From Antedon mediterranea (lineage: Eukaryota > Echinodermata > Crinoidea > Comatulida > Antedonidae): a stretch of DNA of 64,000 bases. This document shows, one piece after another, positions 1-11,882 of the stretch. How positions within the stretch are numbered: the first letter of the stretch is position 1; every line of letters starts with the position of its first letter. Location of the stretch: assembly GCF_964355755.1 (NCBI RefSeq), contig NC_092676.1, positions 15,296,288 through 15,360,287 on the forward strand, in the 5' to 3' direction. The position numbers and the translations under genes are program-made. Under the pieces are notes generated by a model. It made no database searches. It saw only the letters and a program-made list of their open reading frames with translations, and was not told the origin of the DNA.

Positions 1-389
1 GGTTAAAATCTTAATAAAAACTACTATAGATAAAAAATTTTAATTATTAAAACAAGATGACATCGAAGATAAAAAAAATGATATTTCAGGTTAAAAAGTG
101 ATGTAAAATAAACTTGGTAGGTATTTGTTAGTCGATTCGGCCCCGAGATGATTCAGCACACTTAAATTAATCAGCTTTGATATGCATTCAGTGGCGGATC
201 TAGGATCTGATGAGAGGGGTGGCCACAAAAGTGGCAAACAAGGTGCGTAGCTTGTGTTCCCTAACAAGCCTCAAAAAATTGTTGAAAAAATAGATGCTTA
301 CACACGGTTTAATAGGCTAGAGCAACTGTTTCCATCACATTTAATAACAATGTTACATAATGTAAATTTAAATAAATCCTTCCTAAATA
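1..389. other. AT-rich edge sequence with possible hAT end
   Basis: No gene is visible. At 189-204 the sequence CAGTGGCGGATCTAGG resembles the terminal inverted repeat seen on many non-autonomous hAT elements (family knowledge). No partner end or target duplication is seen inside the window, so this is only a possible remnant. Confidence 0.3.
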
Positions 390-2862
390 CTAATAATAAT
401 AATAATTTAGGTATTTGTATAGCGCCAGAATCAACTAAACCAAAGTAAAAATCAAAGGCGCTTATATTGAATGTTAAAAAGATGCATTTTAAGTTCTTTT
501 TTAAAAATAGCAATAGAAGTTGAATGAGTAAAATGACGAGGGAGAGAATTCCAAAGAGAAGCAGCAGAGAACATAAAAGACCTTTGTCCATAAGATTTGG
601 TGTTAATTCTAGGAACAAGTAGTAGGTTTTGATCAGCCGAACAAAGACAAGCAAGAGGGGTGTAGGTGGGAAGAAGATCAAGGATATAAGTAGGTTGTTT
701 AAGAAGTATCGCTTTAAATGTTAGTAAAAGGATCTTATATTTTATACGGGAGTCAATAGGTAGCCAATGGAGGTTATATAAAGTAGGAGATATGTGTGAG
801 AATCTTCTAGTAAGAGTTAGAATGCGTGCAGCAGTGTTCTGGAGACGTTGAAGTCGATTCATTGAAGATTTCGGTAGGGCAAAAAAAAGAGAGTTGCAAT
901 AATCAAGGCGAGAAGTGACAGTGGCATTTATTAATGTAGAGGCAGTACGCTTTGACAGATTCTTTCGAATGCAAGCAATGTTACGTAGATGGAAGTTAGT
1001 AGTTTTTGTAACATGACTTATATGTTTGTTGAAGGATAGTAATTCATCAAAATAAACCCCAAGATTTTTAACAAAAGGTGATGGAAAAATTGTACAGGAA
1101 TTAAAAGAAATCGAGGGAATATTGAATTTGGAACGTATGTGTTTGGTGGAAAAAATGATAAATTCGGTTTTAGAATTGTTAAGCAAAAGCATGTTGGATG
1201 ATAGCCAGGATGATAGCCAGGATGATATTTTAGAGAGACAACTTTCAAGTCGTTTAGTCATATCGTGAGATTCAGAAGGATTCAAATCGACATATAGCTA
1301 AAGTCATCAGCATATAGGTGGTAGTGTAAATTGTATTCTTTAATAATTTCAGTGAGAGGGGAAATATACTGTACAGAGAAAAAAGCAAGGGCTCAAAGAT
1401 AGAACACTGTGGAACTCCGCATTCAAGGCTCTTAGGAGCAGATCTAGTATCATTGATTTTTACGCACTGGGTCCGGCCAGTCAGATAAGATCGAAACCAA
1501 TCTAAAGCACTATTAGACACTCCATAGTAATCTGAAAGACGACAAAGAAGGATGTTGTGATCAACAGTGTCGAAAGCAGATGAAAGGTTTAGCATACAAG
1601 TGCAACAGCACGCTTTCGATCCAAGGCACAGACAATATCATTATGAATTTTGGTGAGGGCAGTTTCAGTACTGTGACCAACTCTATATGCAGATTGAAAT
1701 GGATTTAAAAAATTGAATTTGTAGAGATAAGATATAAATTGATTTGAAACTATTTTCTCAAGGAGCTTTCCAAGGAAGTGAAGATTTGATATTGGTCGGA
1801 AATTTTTTAACAAATTGGAGTCAAGGGATGACTTCTTTAGAATAGGTTTAATAACGGCAGTTTTAAAGATTTCAGGAACGGTTCCTGAAATAATGGATTT
1901 ATTAACTGTAACTGTGAGTGGATCTAAAAATGAAGTAAGGCAAGATTTTAACACATTTGTTGGAATAGGATCAAGGGAACAGGAGGCAGAGGATAACGAA
2001 GAGACAAATTTCATAACAGTTGAGCAATCAATAGGAGTAAAAGCAGAAAATGAACAATTAACAGGTGCATAAGTAATTGGCGGAGGTAAAGAACAATGCG
2101 TTTCGGAAATTTATTTCGAATTTTAGCAATCTTATCAAAAAAATAGTTAGAAAAAAGTTTGATCAAACCAGGTAAATTTTCATGAGTAGGATATGAAATT
2201 ACAGACGTGCCCTTCAAAATCTTATTAATAACATTAAACAATTTTCTTTTGTTCTTGGAGGATTCATCAATGTGTTTCGAAAAATAATCGGTCTTAACTT
2301 TTTTGAGTTTCTTGTTGAACAGTTTCAATTGATTTACATATTCATATTTATCATTCTCAGAATTACTGAAACGCCACTTTTGTTCATATTTACGAACGGT
2401 ACGTTTAGCAAATCTAAGAGTTATACCAAGGTTTGGTGTTTTCTTTATTACGGATCTCGGTTTCCTGAACTGGCGCAAACTTATCAAGTGCCAATCGCAA
2501 AGTATTGTACAGTGATATACTGTAGCACAAACATCAGCAGTGTCTAAGCTGCCTACAATTTTCTTAGATCCAGAAAAAACAGCGTTAATATAGTTCTGGA
2601 ATTCATTTAAATTAATTGCCTTGATATTTCTTCTCTTTATCTGTTTCTTATGGGATGGCGTATTTATCATTTTAGACGGAAAAATAACAGGACCATAAAA
2701 TCTATCACGGAGTGATCACTGAAAATGAAACCACGATCCTTAATGTTACAAATGGATGTAGAAACTTTAGTGATAATCAAATCCAGTAGGTTAGCCTTAT
2801 TGTGAGTTGGAAAGTATATGTTGAATTAGGTTTTAATCGTTAAAAACATCTTTTAATTTGCT
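390..2862 (-). mobile_element. 5'-truncated CR1/L2-like LINE (non-LTR retrotransposon)
   Basis: Read on the minus strand, this is a degraded non-LTR retrotransposon. Its 5' end is lost near 2862 inside the endonuclease domain. Its 3' end near 390 has an (ATT)n tail next to a GGCGCTATAC-type 3' terminus, as is usual for CR1/L2-like LINEs. Domain order is endonuclease C-terminus (2680-2830), linker (2011-2670), reverse transcriptase (1272-2014) and C-terminal domain (452-1285). It is broken by frameshifts and is not expected to be active. The clade (CR1/L2, Jockey superfamily) is inferred from motif wording, not from a search. Confidence 0.88.
452..2830 (-). pseudogene. LINE endonuclease/reverse transcriptase ORF2, frameshifted
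   Basis: The ORF2 polyprotein would nick target DNA and copy the element RNA. Visible marks are an endonuclease SDHSVIDF motif at about 2710-2735, an RT segment with KNFRPISNL and LLEKIVSNQF (1589-2014), then AFDTVDHNILL, WFRSYLTGRTQ and GVPQCSIFEPLLFSLY (1272-1595). The YADD catalytic box lies at 1303-1314, but in a different frame from the segments on both sides. The C-terminal domain has LDYCNSLFFALPKSSMNRLQ and LHWLPIDSRIKYKILLL (452-1285). In the RT B box, GVPQGS reads GVPQCS and the following LGP reads FEP. With the frame breaks, this marks a dead copy. Confidence 0.88.
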
Positions 2863-2869
2863 AGCAAAT

Positions 2870-3690
2870 AATAATAATAAATAATAATAAATGAAAACTT
2901 ATATAGCGCCAGTATCCTCCACCCATGTGGCGCTCATGGCGCTTTGTGCATTAACAACGTGCGAGAACATCAGCGAATAGCGACGTCTTTGAGTTGGTCT
3001 TGAAACTGTTTAGACTAGTTGAGCATTTAACTGTTGCTGGTAAGCTGTTCCAACGTAAAAAGATCTCTGACCCCACTGATTTTTTGCTCTACGCTCTTGA
3101 AGAAGGTTTTGTGACAATGATCGTAGGCCTCTGCGGGATGATTGGTAACGATCCACAAGGTCAGATAAATAAGCAGGAGCACTGTCATTTAGGATCTTGA
3201 ATACAAACAACGCAAGTTTGTACTTAATACGTTGTTGAACAGGCAACCAATGCAAATCCATCAGGACAGGAGTTATGTGAGCATTTGATTTTGTATAAGT
3301 TACAATTCTAGCTGCCATATTTTGCAAGCGCTGCAAACGTTGTATTTGAGATTTTGGTATGCCAAACAACAAGGCATTACCAATGCATAAATGAGCATTA
3401 AAGTCTCCGAGGAATATTGTTGTACAATTCGAACTCAGGTTGTCATCTAGCGAAGAAAAAATTCCTCAAGAAAACTATCCGATTTGGCTGATGGCGGACG
3501 GTAAATAGAAATAATCCGCAAGTTTAGTGATTTCGACAAAATTTCACAGCATTCGTACAAACAACTAGGGGTATGTTGTTCGACAGGTTTAAAACCAAGT
3601 TCTGATTTGAATAAAACACCAACACCACCACCTCGTCTACCCTGTCTACTGTACGGATCTTTTTCGACGAACTAATAATAAACTTCAAAC
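2870..3690 (-). mobile_element. LINE fragment with internal deletion (endonuclease joined to C-terminal domain)
   Basis: A second minus-strand LINE begins in the endonuclease domain, with LRIISIYRPPSAKSD (about 3490-3535) and LGDFNAHL (about 3388-3412). It then passes directly into the C-terminal domain GIPKSQIQRLQRLQ and LHWLPVQQRIKYKLALFVF (3010-3372). The whole reverse transcriptase is missing. Across the junction near 3380 the reading frame is continuous. A one-base change in a T run near 3455 breaks the frame upstream. The 3' end carries a TATAGCGCC-type terminus and an (ATT)n tail at 2870-2920, like its neighbour. Confidence 0.85.
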
Positions 3691-3699
3691 GAAATGAAC

Positions 3700-5280
3700 A
3701 TTTGGTAATGCGGTACTCCCTCCGAAAATGCCTCGATAGTGCATGTGTTGTGTACTGTGTTTTGGTGGTCTGTTAACCTCAGATATATAACCACAGCTGG
3801 GTGAATAACTCAATGTAATTTAGTATACAATGATTGCAGTAATCCCCATGTCTATTACACAAATCAATAAAACGCCAAATACTCCACACACCTTTTTTCG
3901 GTGGTGTACAGTACATACAAGACATTTCATGTTTATTTTTTGCCTATGAAATAATAAAACTCCATGTTTAACGTTTAATTTTTTCCGTTTGTACTGCATA
4001 CCATTATTATATAAAAAACCTTCATACGCGAGAAAAAAGTTCCTGATTACACTCCACTTAGGGGTGTAAATATACCTTGCTACGAATCCACGTCTAGCGA
4101 CGGTTGCGGGTATGTTGCATTTTTATTCACGAAATAAACAATGTTTTCATATCAATAAAATACAGATTGTTAAACACCTTTAAAAACTTGATAAATACAA
4201 AAAAAAGGGAATATGAATTGAATCGTCCCACCAAAAGTGGGCCGAATCCTCTCAGGGCCGAATTGTCCCGGATTCTTTAGTAATAGTAGGACCCTAAAAT
4301 ATCTCTATCATAACAAATATCATCTATCAATACATTTATTCATATTAATAAATATAATATAAGGAGGGTTTTTATGTCAACGGCCCAGCATCTAATACGT
4401 ACGCTGGGTCTGCACTACTACTACAGCTAGCTAGGCGTAAGTACCTACTTTTTAGGCCTATGCCGTGTAGCCTATCCTAACTAGAGGCTAGGCCTAGATA
4501 GTAGCTAGTGTAGGCTAGCTAGTAGTAGGCCTAGTCTAGCTAGCTAGTAGGGCCAGGCCTAGGGCCCCTAGGCCCTAGCTAGCCTAGAAGAGGCCTAATG
4601 CTGCCTAACCCTACTTTATACTTACCTACTGTGACCTAGTTTCTGTAGTTACTGCTTTCAAAATCTAATCTGCCATTCTTAAATTGAGTAAACCGTTTGG
4701 AAATTTAACTTCCGTTTGAAAATTGTGTTGAAATTATAAATACAAGGTGTTAACCACGGCGTTATAAATATAATAGGCCTATGTTACGGAACCTACGTCG
4801 CCAGGAAATTCCTAAGCACATGTCAAAACAAAAGAAAGGGGGTGAAATGAAATAGCGCCACCAGTTTATTATGGTTATTTATTTTCGCCAGCCAGCTATA
4901 TCCCCAGAGGACTACTCATTCAGAAGCTATATCAAGCGGAAGCTATATTTCTAGAGGCTGACATTTTTAATATTTTGTAAACTCGGACGGGCATGCTCAA
5001 ATTACAAACCCCAAAGTACATCTGAGAGAATTAGAGAGTCTATGAAAACATTTGCTGATAAATACAGTATTATTGAGATGCATGTAGACGGTAATCTGTA
5101 AAATCTTGTTTAATAAGTAATTATTTTGTTATTGCTGTTAACATGCCATTATTATAACAATTCATTGTCTTCACTGAATTGAATGAATTTTTAAAAAATG
5201 GCAATCTAGACCGATATTATAATCGTAATGTAATAAATTCGCAGTCAAGATAATCATTGAATTATGGTCAAAACAGTCCA
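3700..5280. other. Gene-free AT-rich stretch
   Basis: No gene is recognised. It holds the CTAG-rich patch listed separately. A short unassigned open frame at about 4990-5100 looks protein-like but has no supporting splice signals. Confidence 0.5.
4416..4620. repeat. CTAG/AGGCCTA-rich simple-sequence patch
   Basis: Dense short palindromes CTAG, GCTAGC and AGGCCT with irregular spacing and no fixed period. A second patch of the same type is at 10655-10812. Isolated AGGCCTA copies are scattered through the window. Confidence 0.7.
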
Positions 5281-5289
5281 TAATAAAGT

Positions 5290-6960
5290 TTTTGTTTGTT
5301 GTAATAGGATACAATTTGATCACACTTGAATGTCCCGTTGGGCCATGACCATTTATTACTTGATATGACATCTAGGCTTGATAAAGTGACCCTCAGACTT
5401 GACCTTAGCAAATAAATAAACTAAAGTTACAGAAATTGAGTCTGTTTAGCTGTCTAAAATTGGCTTTGATATTATTTAGACATCATTTTTATTTAAATTA
5501 TTTAATAACTTCACCATCTTTTACAGATTCAGAGTTTTTTTTATTTTTCAATTTCAATTGCACAGTTATGACACATCAAAGTATGAATTCTTGTTGTATT
5601 TTACTTCAAATACAAAAGTTATTCACTTCTGTAACAAAAAATAATAATTATTCACAAATTATTCAAAAAGTGAAAAGAAACGTTTAATTTTAACCCAAAA
5701 ACCATTGTCTGACAAAGTATTTTTGCTTTAAATTACATTTTTTTCAGGTAAATAATTTTTTTGGTTAACATCAATATTCTATTATGTGACAATAAAATGA
5801 CACATTCAAAAACAAATTTGAAAAAAAAAAATTGTTCAGGGGGACAATAACTGTTACATCAAGTGAGCAGCGTTTTTTGTAAGAAATATTTCTTGTTTAA
5901 TTACGGTATATCGAGTATAATCAGGGTCTACCCCTACTTTATGTCACGGTTATAGTCCCAGTACTTACTTTTGGTCTGGATGTACAGTAGGCCTCTCTCT
6001 CTGGCTAGCCTGTTCAGATGAGTTTTTACAAGAAATGCTTAATCATTTTTTTCCTGAACCAGGGTTTCCCCAGGTATAGTCCCAGTTCATAGTGAGAGAA
6101 CCATTGAATTTTAATTCAGTTGTGTATGGTACTACATGGAACAAAATGTCAATCAACAATCGGATTTTATTATGTTCAATTTATTTATAAAACTTTTAAT
6201 GACAATTTAAGTGATACAATACAATATGAATTAATTAAATATTTAAAGACACCTTCCCTACAATTTGTGACGTTTTGTAAAAATAATACATATATATTAC
6301 TTTAAAAACATTAAACCAGGTTAGGAGTCTTCCATTTGTTTTGGCCTCACGATCGATCGAAAAGTGGGTGAATTACAGAAGAAAAACAAAAATATAAATT
6401 CGCGCGCAATGCATTTTGGAATTTATAGGGGGCCGCTATAATTATTAGAATCGACTTATTTTTCACATTTTTAACCATTTAAAGACGAAAAAAGTTATCG
6501 CAATAGAACCATATAGTATTATTTTTACAATAAATATAGTTTGTGATCTTAAATTAGATCTAAACAAGAAATATTTCTTACAAAAAACGCTGCTCGCTTA
6601 TTGAAAAATATTTTTTATTTCAAATGTTTTTGAATGTGTCATTTTATTGTCACATAATAGATAGTTATTTTACCTGAAAAAAATGTAATTTAAAGCAACA
6701 AATACTTAAATTGTCTGTCAGACAATGGTTTTTGGGTTTCTTTTCATTTTTTATATGTGAATAAATATTACTTTTTTGTTACAGAAGTGAATACTCAATT
6801 TCTGTCACTTTAGTTAATTTTATTGCTAAGGTCAAATCTGGGGGTCACTTCATCACCCTAGATATTTCAATTGTGAAGTATCCTATTACAAACACAAACT
6901 TTAATGGAAGATAATAATTCAATGAATATTTGACAGTGAATATAGGGATTTGTAATTTTA
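5290..6960. repeat. Large foldback (inverted) repeat
   Basis: The left arm, about 5290-5900, is matched in reverse complement by the right arm, about 6561-6900. The inner edges are nearly perfect: AAGAAATATTTCTTGTTTAA at 5881-5900 faces its complement at 6561-6580. The arms share GGTCACTT/AAGTGACC-type segments and a run related to a dispersed family (see 17159-17420). The spacer of about 660 bp has no recognised gene. Part of it recurs near 58160-58610. Confidence 0.75.
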
Positions 6961-6969
6961 GCATGACAT

Positions 6970-8223
6970 GTCCTAATAGACTCTTTCCCAGACGTTTTTT
7001 GGGTCTACTGTAGCAGCTGGAATCAATAAATTATAGTGGAGTTTCCATTTTCACAAAACTGTCTGTCCTTAGAACTATAACTGCTGCTTGCTTTAGCTTC
7101 TGATTGAGTAGTCCTAATGGGACGTAGCGGGCTAGAGATGCAGCGTGAAAACGTAGGGAAGGTGTCTTTAAAATAAAGTTGAAAATACTAGCACCAGCAA
7201 ACAATACGCACTACAGTAATTTGTCCAAGGTGAAGTATACATTATAAAAATAAAGCATTTAAGCTCCAATCACATGTTTATTTAGTAGTTTAATTTTATT
7301 ACACATTAAATACTATGGTGGTCTTTATTGCACACAAGTTTTACATTACATGTACATATACTATAAATTACTACTATTACACTATATCTTTTATTATTGC
7401 ACAATAATACTTTGTATACAGTAGTTACACACTGCATAGTAGGCTACAGTATGATGTCAGACTTAAGTTATATACTGATAAATACTATATATACATTTCC
7501 ATTAATATCTTGTCAATAAAAATGTTCTAATAAACAATGCTATATTATAATTAGTTATATTGTCTCCGTAAAATAAAATGTTTTACAATGTTTTGTTGAA
7601 TATGCCATTGTAATGTCACATAATAGTTCGAATAGGATAATAAGAATTAAAAAAATTTTTCCTGAAAAAAATGTAGTTTTTTTTACCTAAATTGTCTTGG
7701 GTACGCATAGACTCTAGGCCCTCCATGGTTGTTTTCAATAGGAGTGGTGTGTGTTATGTCATCGAATCTAAGCTTCTATCATCAAAAAGAAATCCAAACG
7801 AGCAGTACAGTATGTTAATGTAACTGTTTTCTAGACTACACTGTTATGCAAATTGCTGTCTCCTGTTTACATGTTCAACCAAAAACTATCTATTAACTAT
7901 TCAGGTTGGCAAGTCTTGACATTCAATATTATATTAAGGACTGGTGATGTCATTGCATAGAAAAATTAATGTCCAATTCAATTGCATACACCTACAGTAT
8001 TATCTACCAGATTATAGTAATATTTAAAATAAATTAAAACAACTTGCATTGTACTTGATGAAAGGATGAATAACATGAAATACATAATAACAATACATAA
8101 TGGACCCAGATATTTGAGATATTTAAACAAAGTTGGACTCAAAATTGTTATAGCTATTGATGAATATGTGGAACCATGTGTTTGGATATATCAAACACAA
8201 AATTAAAATATGTATAGCTGTGC
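6970..8223. other. AT-rich intergenic sequence with repeat scraps
   Basis: Holds short fragments of the dispersed family (about 7140-7180 inverted, 7570-7690). No gene, tRNA or other structured feature is seen. Confidence 0.5.
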
Positions 8224-8229
8224 TTTATT
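8224..8229 (-). terminator. Poly(A) signal of the 8431-9593 gene
   Basis: AATAAA on the minus strand, about 200 nt past the predicted stop codon of the upstream gene. Position and sequence fit a polyadenylation signal. No transcript evidence is available. Confidence 0.45.
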
Positions 8230-8430
8230 TAGGCTTTACAATTTTTTATCTTAAATTATTGAAATAGTTCTGTACAATTATTAGGAGACATGGTTGTTTT
8301 TTGTACATCTACTAAGCAACTTCTTGACAAAAAATAAAGACACAAAATAGCTTTTAACAGTATACATTTTTAAATACCTAAAAGTGCACATTCACCTTTA
8401 TGGATTTGCCACAGATTGTATTCAGTAGTA

Positions 8431-9593
8431 CTACGGTGGATGTGCCTGTTTCTCAACAACTGCATCATCCAAATATCCAACAGATAATTCCACTCTGAAA
8501 GATAAACATAACATAGATGGCGCTATTATAAATTGATATGGAATCATCACAACATTTGACCCCAAACATAAAAGCTACTAAATTACTAGCTGAATGGGGC
8601 ATTGAAGTGAGGAAAGGAGAACTGAGAGCAAACAACTTCTCTTACAATGCACATTCCAAGGAGTTTCCTTCAGACTTTTAGTACTGTTGGACCTGGGCTT
8701 AGGAACAATCTGCCTTTACAAATTGAAAACTCATCGTTGGACAATTTTAAGTCACTTCTAAAAACTAACTTTATTCTGATTTTCTTTTTGACAACCATGA
8801 GCAATGGAATGGCGCATTAAAAACAGAGAATGATTTGTTGATATTGATTGGGGCTGGCAATGAAACTTGTCATACATTTAGGTTACACAGTACTACAGTA
8901 GCCCAGATACCTCACATATGTTATGTTTTGCACCAGCAATGATAGCACAGATACTAAGGATACAATAACAACAAATGAAATTTATGATAATTGTACTTGT
9001 AAAATACCTGTTAAGACAAGTATTTCTGCTTACCTATTTGGTGGATGGTAAGTTGGATGTGAGTATATTGAAGTGGGATCTGGAGCTGTTGTTGGCTGAT
9101 TAGGAATATCTGGTCTTAATACAGAGTATCCCTGTGTATCATAAGTTGGCAAATCGCATGGTATATAGCTGGTAGGTTGTTGTGCAGATGCTATTCCAGA
9201 ATTCATTGGTCTGTTTTGAAACGGTGGGTAGCCTGGCAAAGGGGCATATGTAATCATTGCTTGCCCTTGAGTATACTGTACAGATTGAACACTAAGCGGG
9301 TTAGAATTCATCATATTCTGTCTGGCACGTCGACCTGCAGTAGCTCCAATGAATATGAACAGCAATCCACTTGATAGTAGCATAAAACCTAGGATATTGG
9401 TTCTCTGAGTAGCAAGTGCAATTCCAAGAACAAACATCAATGCACCTACAATCATAAAACCTCTGCTGCATCCCTTTGAGGCTGCATTCTGTCGATCTGC
9501 TGCTATGAATGTTAAATAAGTGAGGGGCGGTGAGTTGCTTGGTACGGTTGTCTGGCCATACACCATCTGCAAATCAGGATTATAATTGTACAT
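8431..9593 (-). CDS. Two-pass membrane protein with Pro/Tyr-rich tail, unrecognised
   Basis: Coding exons on the minus strand are 9593-9034 and 8494-8431, giving 207 aa. The donor is AATAG|GTAAGC. The acceptor is TTTATCTTTCAG|AGTGG. The frame joins as AAT AG|A GTG and ends ...VEKQAHPP-stop. ATG 9593 is the first Met after an acceptor TTTTCTTCTACAG at 9617, so a 5' UTR exon lies upstream. Two hydrophobic segments stand at about 45-62 and 67-86, followed by a basic GRRARQ stop-transfer. The long C-tail has LPGY and LPTYD motifs that resemble LPxY WW-domain ligands. I do not recognise the family. The first donor contains an in-frame TAA, so intron retention would give a 187-aa form. The intron carries a LINE scrap. 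Confidence 0.72.
8677..8775 (+). mobile_element. LINE C-terminal fragment in an intron
   Basis: The plus-strand frame reads FSTVGPGLRNNLPLQI, then SSLDNFKSLLKT. This is the usual C-terminus of CR1/Jockey-type LINE ORF2 proteins. It is short and lies inside the intron of the minus-strand membrane-protein gene. Confidence 0.65.
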
Positions 9594-9616
9594 GTTGCCT
9601 TATGTATTCAACAAAT

Positions 9617-10650
9617 CTGTAGAAGAAAATGAATGAATCAGAATGCTATTTTATAAACAATTAAGATACATAATTTAATGAAATATGTAAATTATTTATC
9701 ATGGAATTAAATTATTATACAGTACTTTGATATATAGTATACCTTATTATTTTATTTATCACATGACAATGAAGAAAAAAAAGTTTTCCACTTTTCTCCC
9801 CGATTACAAAGTTTTGATGTATATGTGTTGTTTTCTGCATTAAAATAAAAAGGCTTACACACATAAGCAAATTTACGATATTTAAGTCTTTATACGACCA
9901 TCTTTTTTGGAAAGGGGATTCCCCTCACATAGCCACCATGCGATACCGCTAGTGACTGCACTCCTTATCTCTCAATAATATATAGAGGGCACTGCTGTTG
10001 ACCTAAAAAAATACCACCTCCTGTTTTTTTAACTTTAGATATTGGCATGTATGTGGAAGATATGAAAAAATACTTTTTAAATTGAACTGGCCATTATAAT
10101 GATAATGTAACAACATCTGATAGGCACAATTCTTATAAGAATTCATACACATTTCTGCAGCATAAAGTTATACGTCAAGGTCACCTTTAATTCTGAAGAG
10201 CTGTAAGATATTAAAATATACGGTGTATGTGAAATTACACGATTCAAATTTGTAGGTGTGATGACGTCATCAAAATGAAAATGGCCATGAAAAAGATAAT
10301 TGGTTGAGCAAGCACATATTAAAATTTGAGACAATTGGGCACAGATATAAGCAAGATGAGAGGTTATGGAAATGAAAGCAATTTCTCACGTATAAGGTGA
10401 GCCTACTTTAAACCAAAGATTGTTAATGTTATTAATCATTTTGTTTTGGGTATTCATCAAGTTTTTGAAGGTGTTTGAACTACTACAATTTAATAACATA
10501 TTTCATTGATTATTGATTATTCAAATGTTTATAAAAATAAATTACCGTACTAAAAAAATGCCAATATCCAATTAATATTTCGAAAACATTTCCCCAATGA
10601 ATGGCAATGCCGAATCGTCCCGGCCAAAAAATACTAGTCTTTGCCGAATC
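9617..10650. other. Upstream region of the membrane-protein gene
   Basis: AT-rich, with no further exon recognised. A 5' UTR exon and promoter must lie here or farther away, but I cannot place them. A short GCCGAATCGTCCCGG motif near 10610 also occurs near 4240. Confidence 0.4.
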
Positions 10651-10654
10651 AACC

Positions 10655-10812
10655 TGCTACATCGTAGGCCTACTAACTAGCTAGGCCTAGATTAGGGCCT
10701 ATCTAGTAGTAGTAGCCTAGCCCTTTCTTAGGCTTTTAGCCAGTCTAAGGCTCTCTGAGACTAGGCTAGGCCCAGCTAGTAGTGGTAGGCCTAGTAGGCC
10801 TAGGCCTATTAA
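10655..10812. repeat. CTAG/AGGCCTA-rich simple-sequence patch
   Basis: Same composition as 4416-4620: overlapping CTAG and AGGCCT palindromes without a fixed unit. No coding signal. Confidence 0.7.
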
Positions 10813-10840
10813 TTATGTATTTAAGTTATACAGATTCACT

Positions 10841-11725
10841 GGCGCTAGTTCCGTTTCGCACCTGTCGTTTATTTCGACTCAAAATTGGTTAAGTAACTTT
10901 ATCGTGAGTACCACACCTTAGAATTAGGCCTCAAAAATACTTTTACGAAGGAGATCACACAAAAAGTAAAAAATAAATCCTTTAAATTGATGAATTTACA
11001 GACGTGTTTCTCGCACATCGGTTCGTGAATTTCGCATACTCCATGTTCAATGTTGTTGTTTCTATGGAGCGCCAAAAGAGCAATCATAATAGAGGGCTAA
11101 AAACTCAGTAAATTTCGTATATTTAATGCATTTATTGGTGACAATTACGTTCAATTTTATCATATTTTGTCAATGTCAATGCAACAAAAATATTACTGTT
11201 GATACTGTACATGGTTTTTGCAGGAGCTTTTAGGAATGAAAATCGACAAATTCATCATCATATTACATGTACTGTAGGGGTATACCTTAATCTAAATAAT
11301 ATGCCTCTTAGTCTTAGTCTTACTCTTAGGCCTAGGATTGGTTGCTATTTGAAAACAGCAAATTATTAGCAGTAAAATGTTATAGCATTTTTATTGACAA
11401 AATATATTAAAATTAAACGTGTATTTCAATAATAAATGAATTAAAAGAAGACGCATTCCACTGAGGTTTTAACCATCTATTGTTGTTGCTCTTTTGGCGC
11501 TCCATAGAAACGAAAATATTGAACTTCGAGTATGCTAAATTCGCGGCGAACGGTATGCGAGAAACATGTCTGTAAAATCATCAATTTGTTACTTTTTATG
11601 TGGTTCTTCTTCATAAAAGTACTTATGAGGCCCAGTTTTAAGGTGTGGTATTCACAATAAGTTGCTTAACAATTTGGAGTCAAAAGGAAGTCGAAATAAA
11701 AACAGGTGCGAAACGGAACTAGCGC
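10841..11725. repeat. Foldback element, arms about 240 bp
   Basis: The left arm 10841-11083 begins GGCGCTAGTTCCGTTTCGCA. It is matched in reverse complement by the right arm, about 11485-11725. The arms differ by scattered substitutions and small indels and enclose a spacer of about 400 bp. The inner edges share TCTATGGAGCGCCAAAAGAG. No coding capacity is seen, so it is probably a foldback-type or hairpin-forming non-autonomous element. Confidence 0.8.
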
Positions 11726-11882
11726 CGATTCACTTACACTTCATAAAAAAACAATATGGCTTCTTAACATATACCCAACTAATTTAGCTGGTTAGGCACA
11801 ATTCTCCTTCCTTCATTTATAATATTATTACGCTAGGCCTAGCCTCCTAGGCCTTCGTTGTTGTTGTTAACGTTGGTTTAAG

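Noticed and set aside
254-448. 64-codon plus-strand frame
   Set aside because: It overlaps the 3' end of the minus-strand LINE, including its ATT tail.
4985-5102. Short frame with SNYKPQSTSERIRESMKTFA
   Set aside because: Protein-like composition, but no acceptor, start codon or recognised family.
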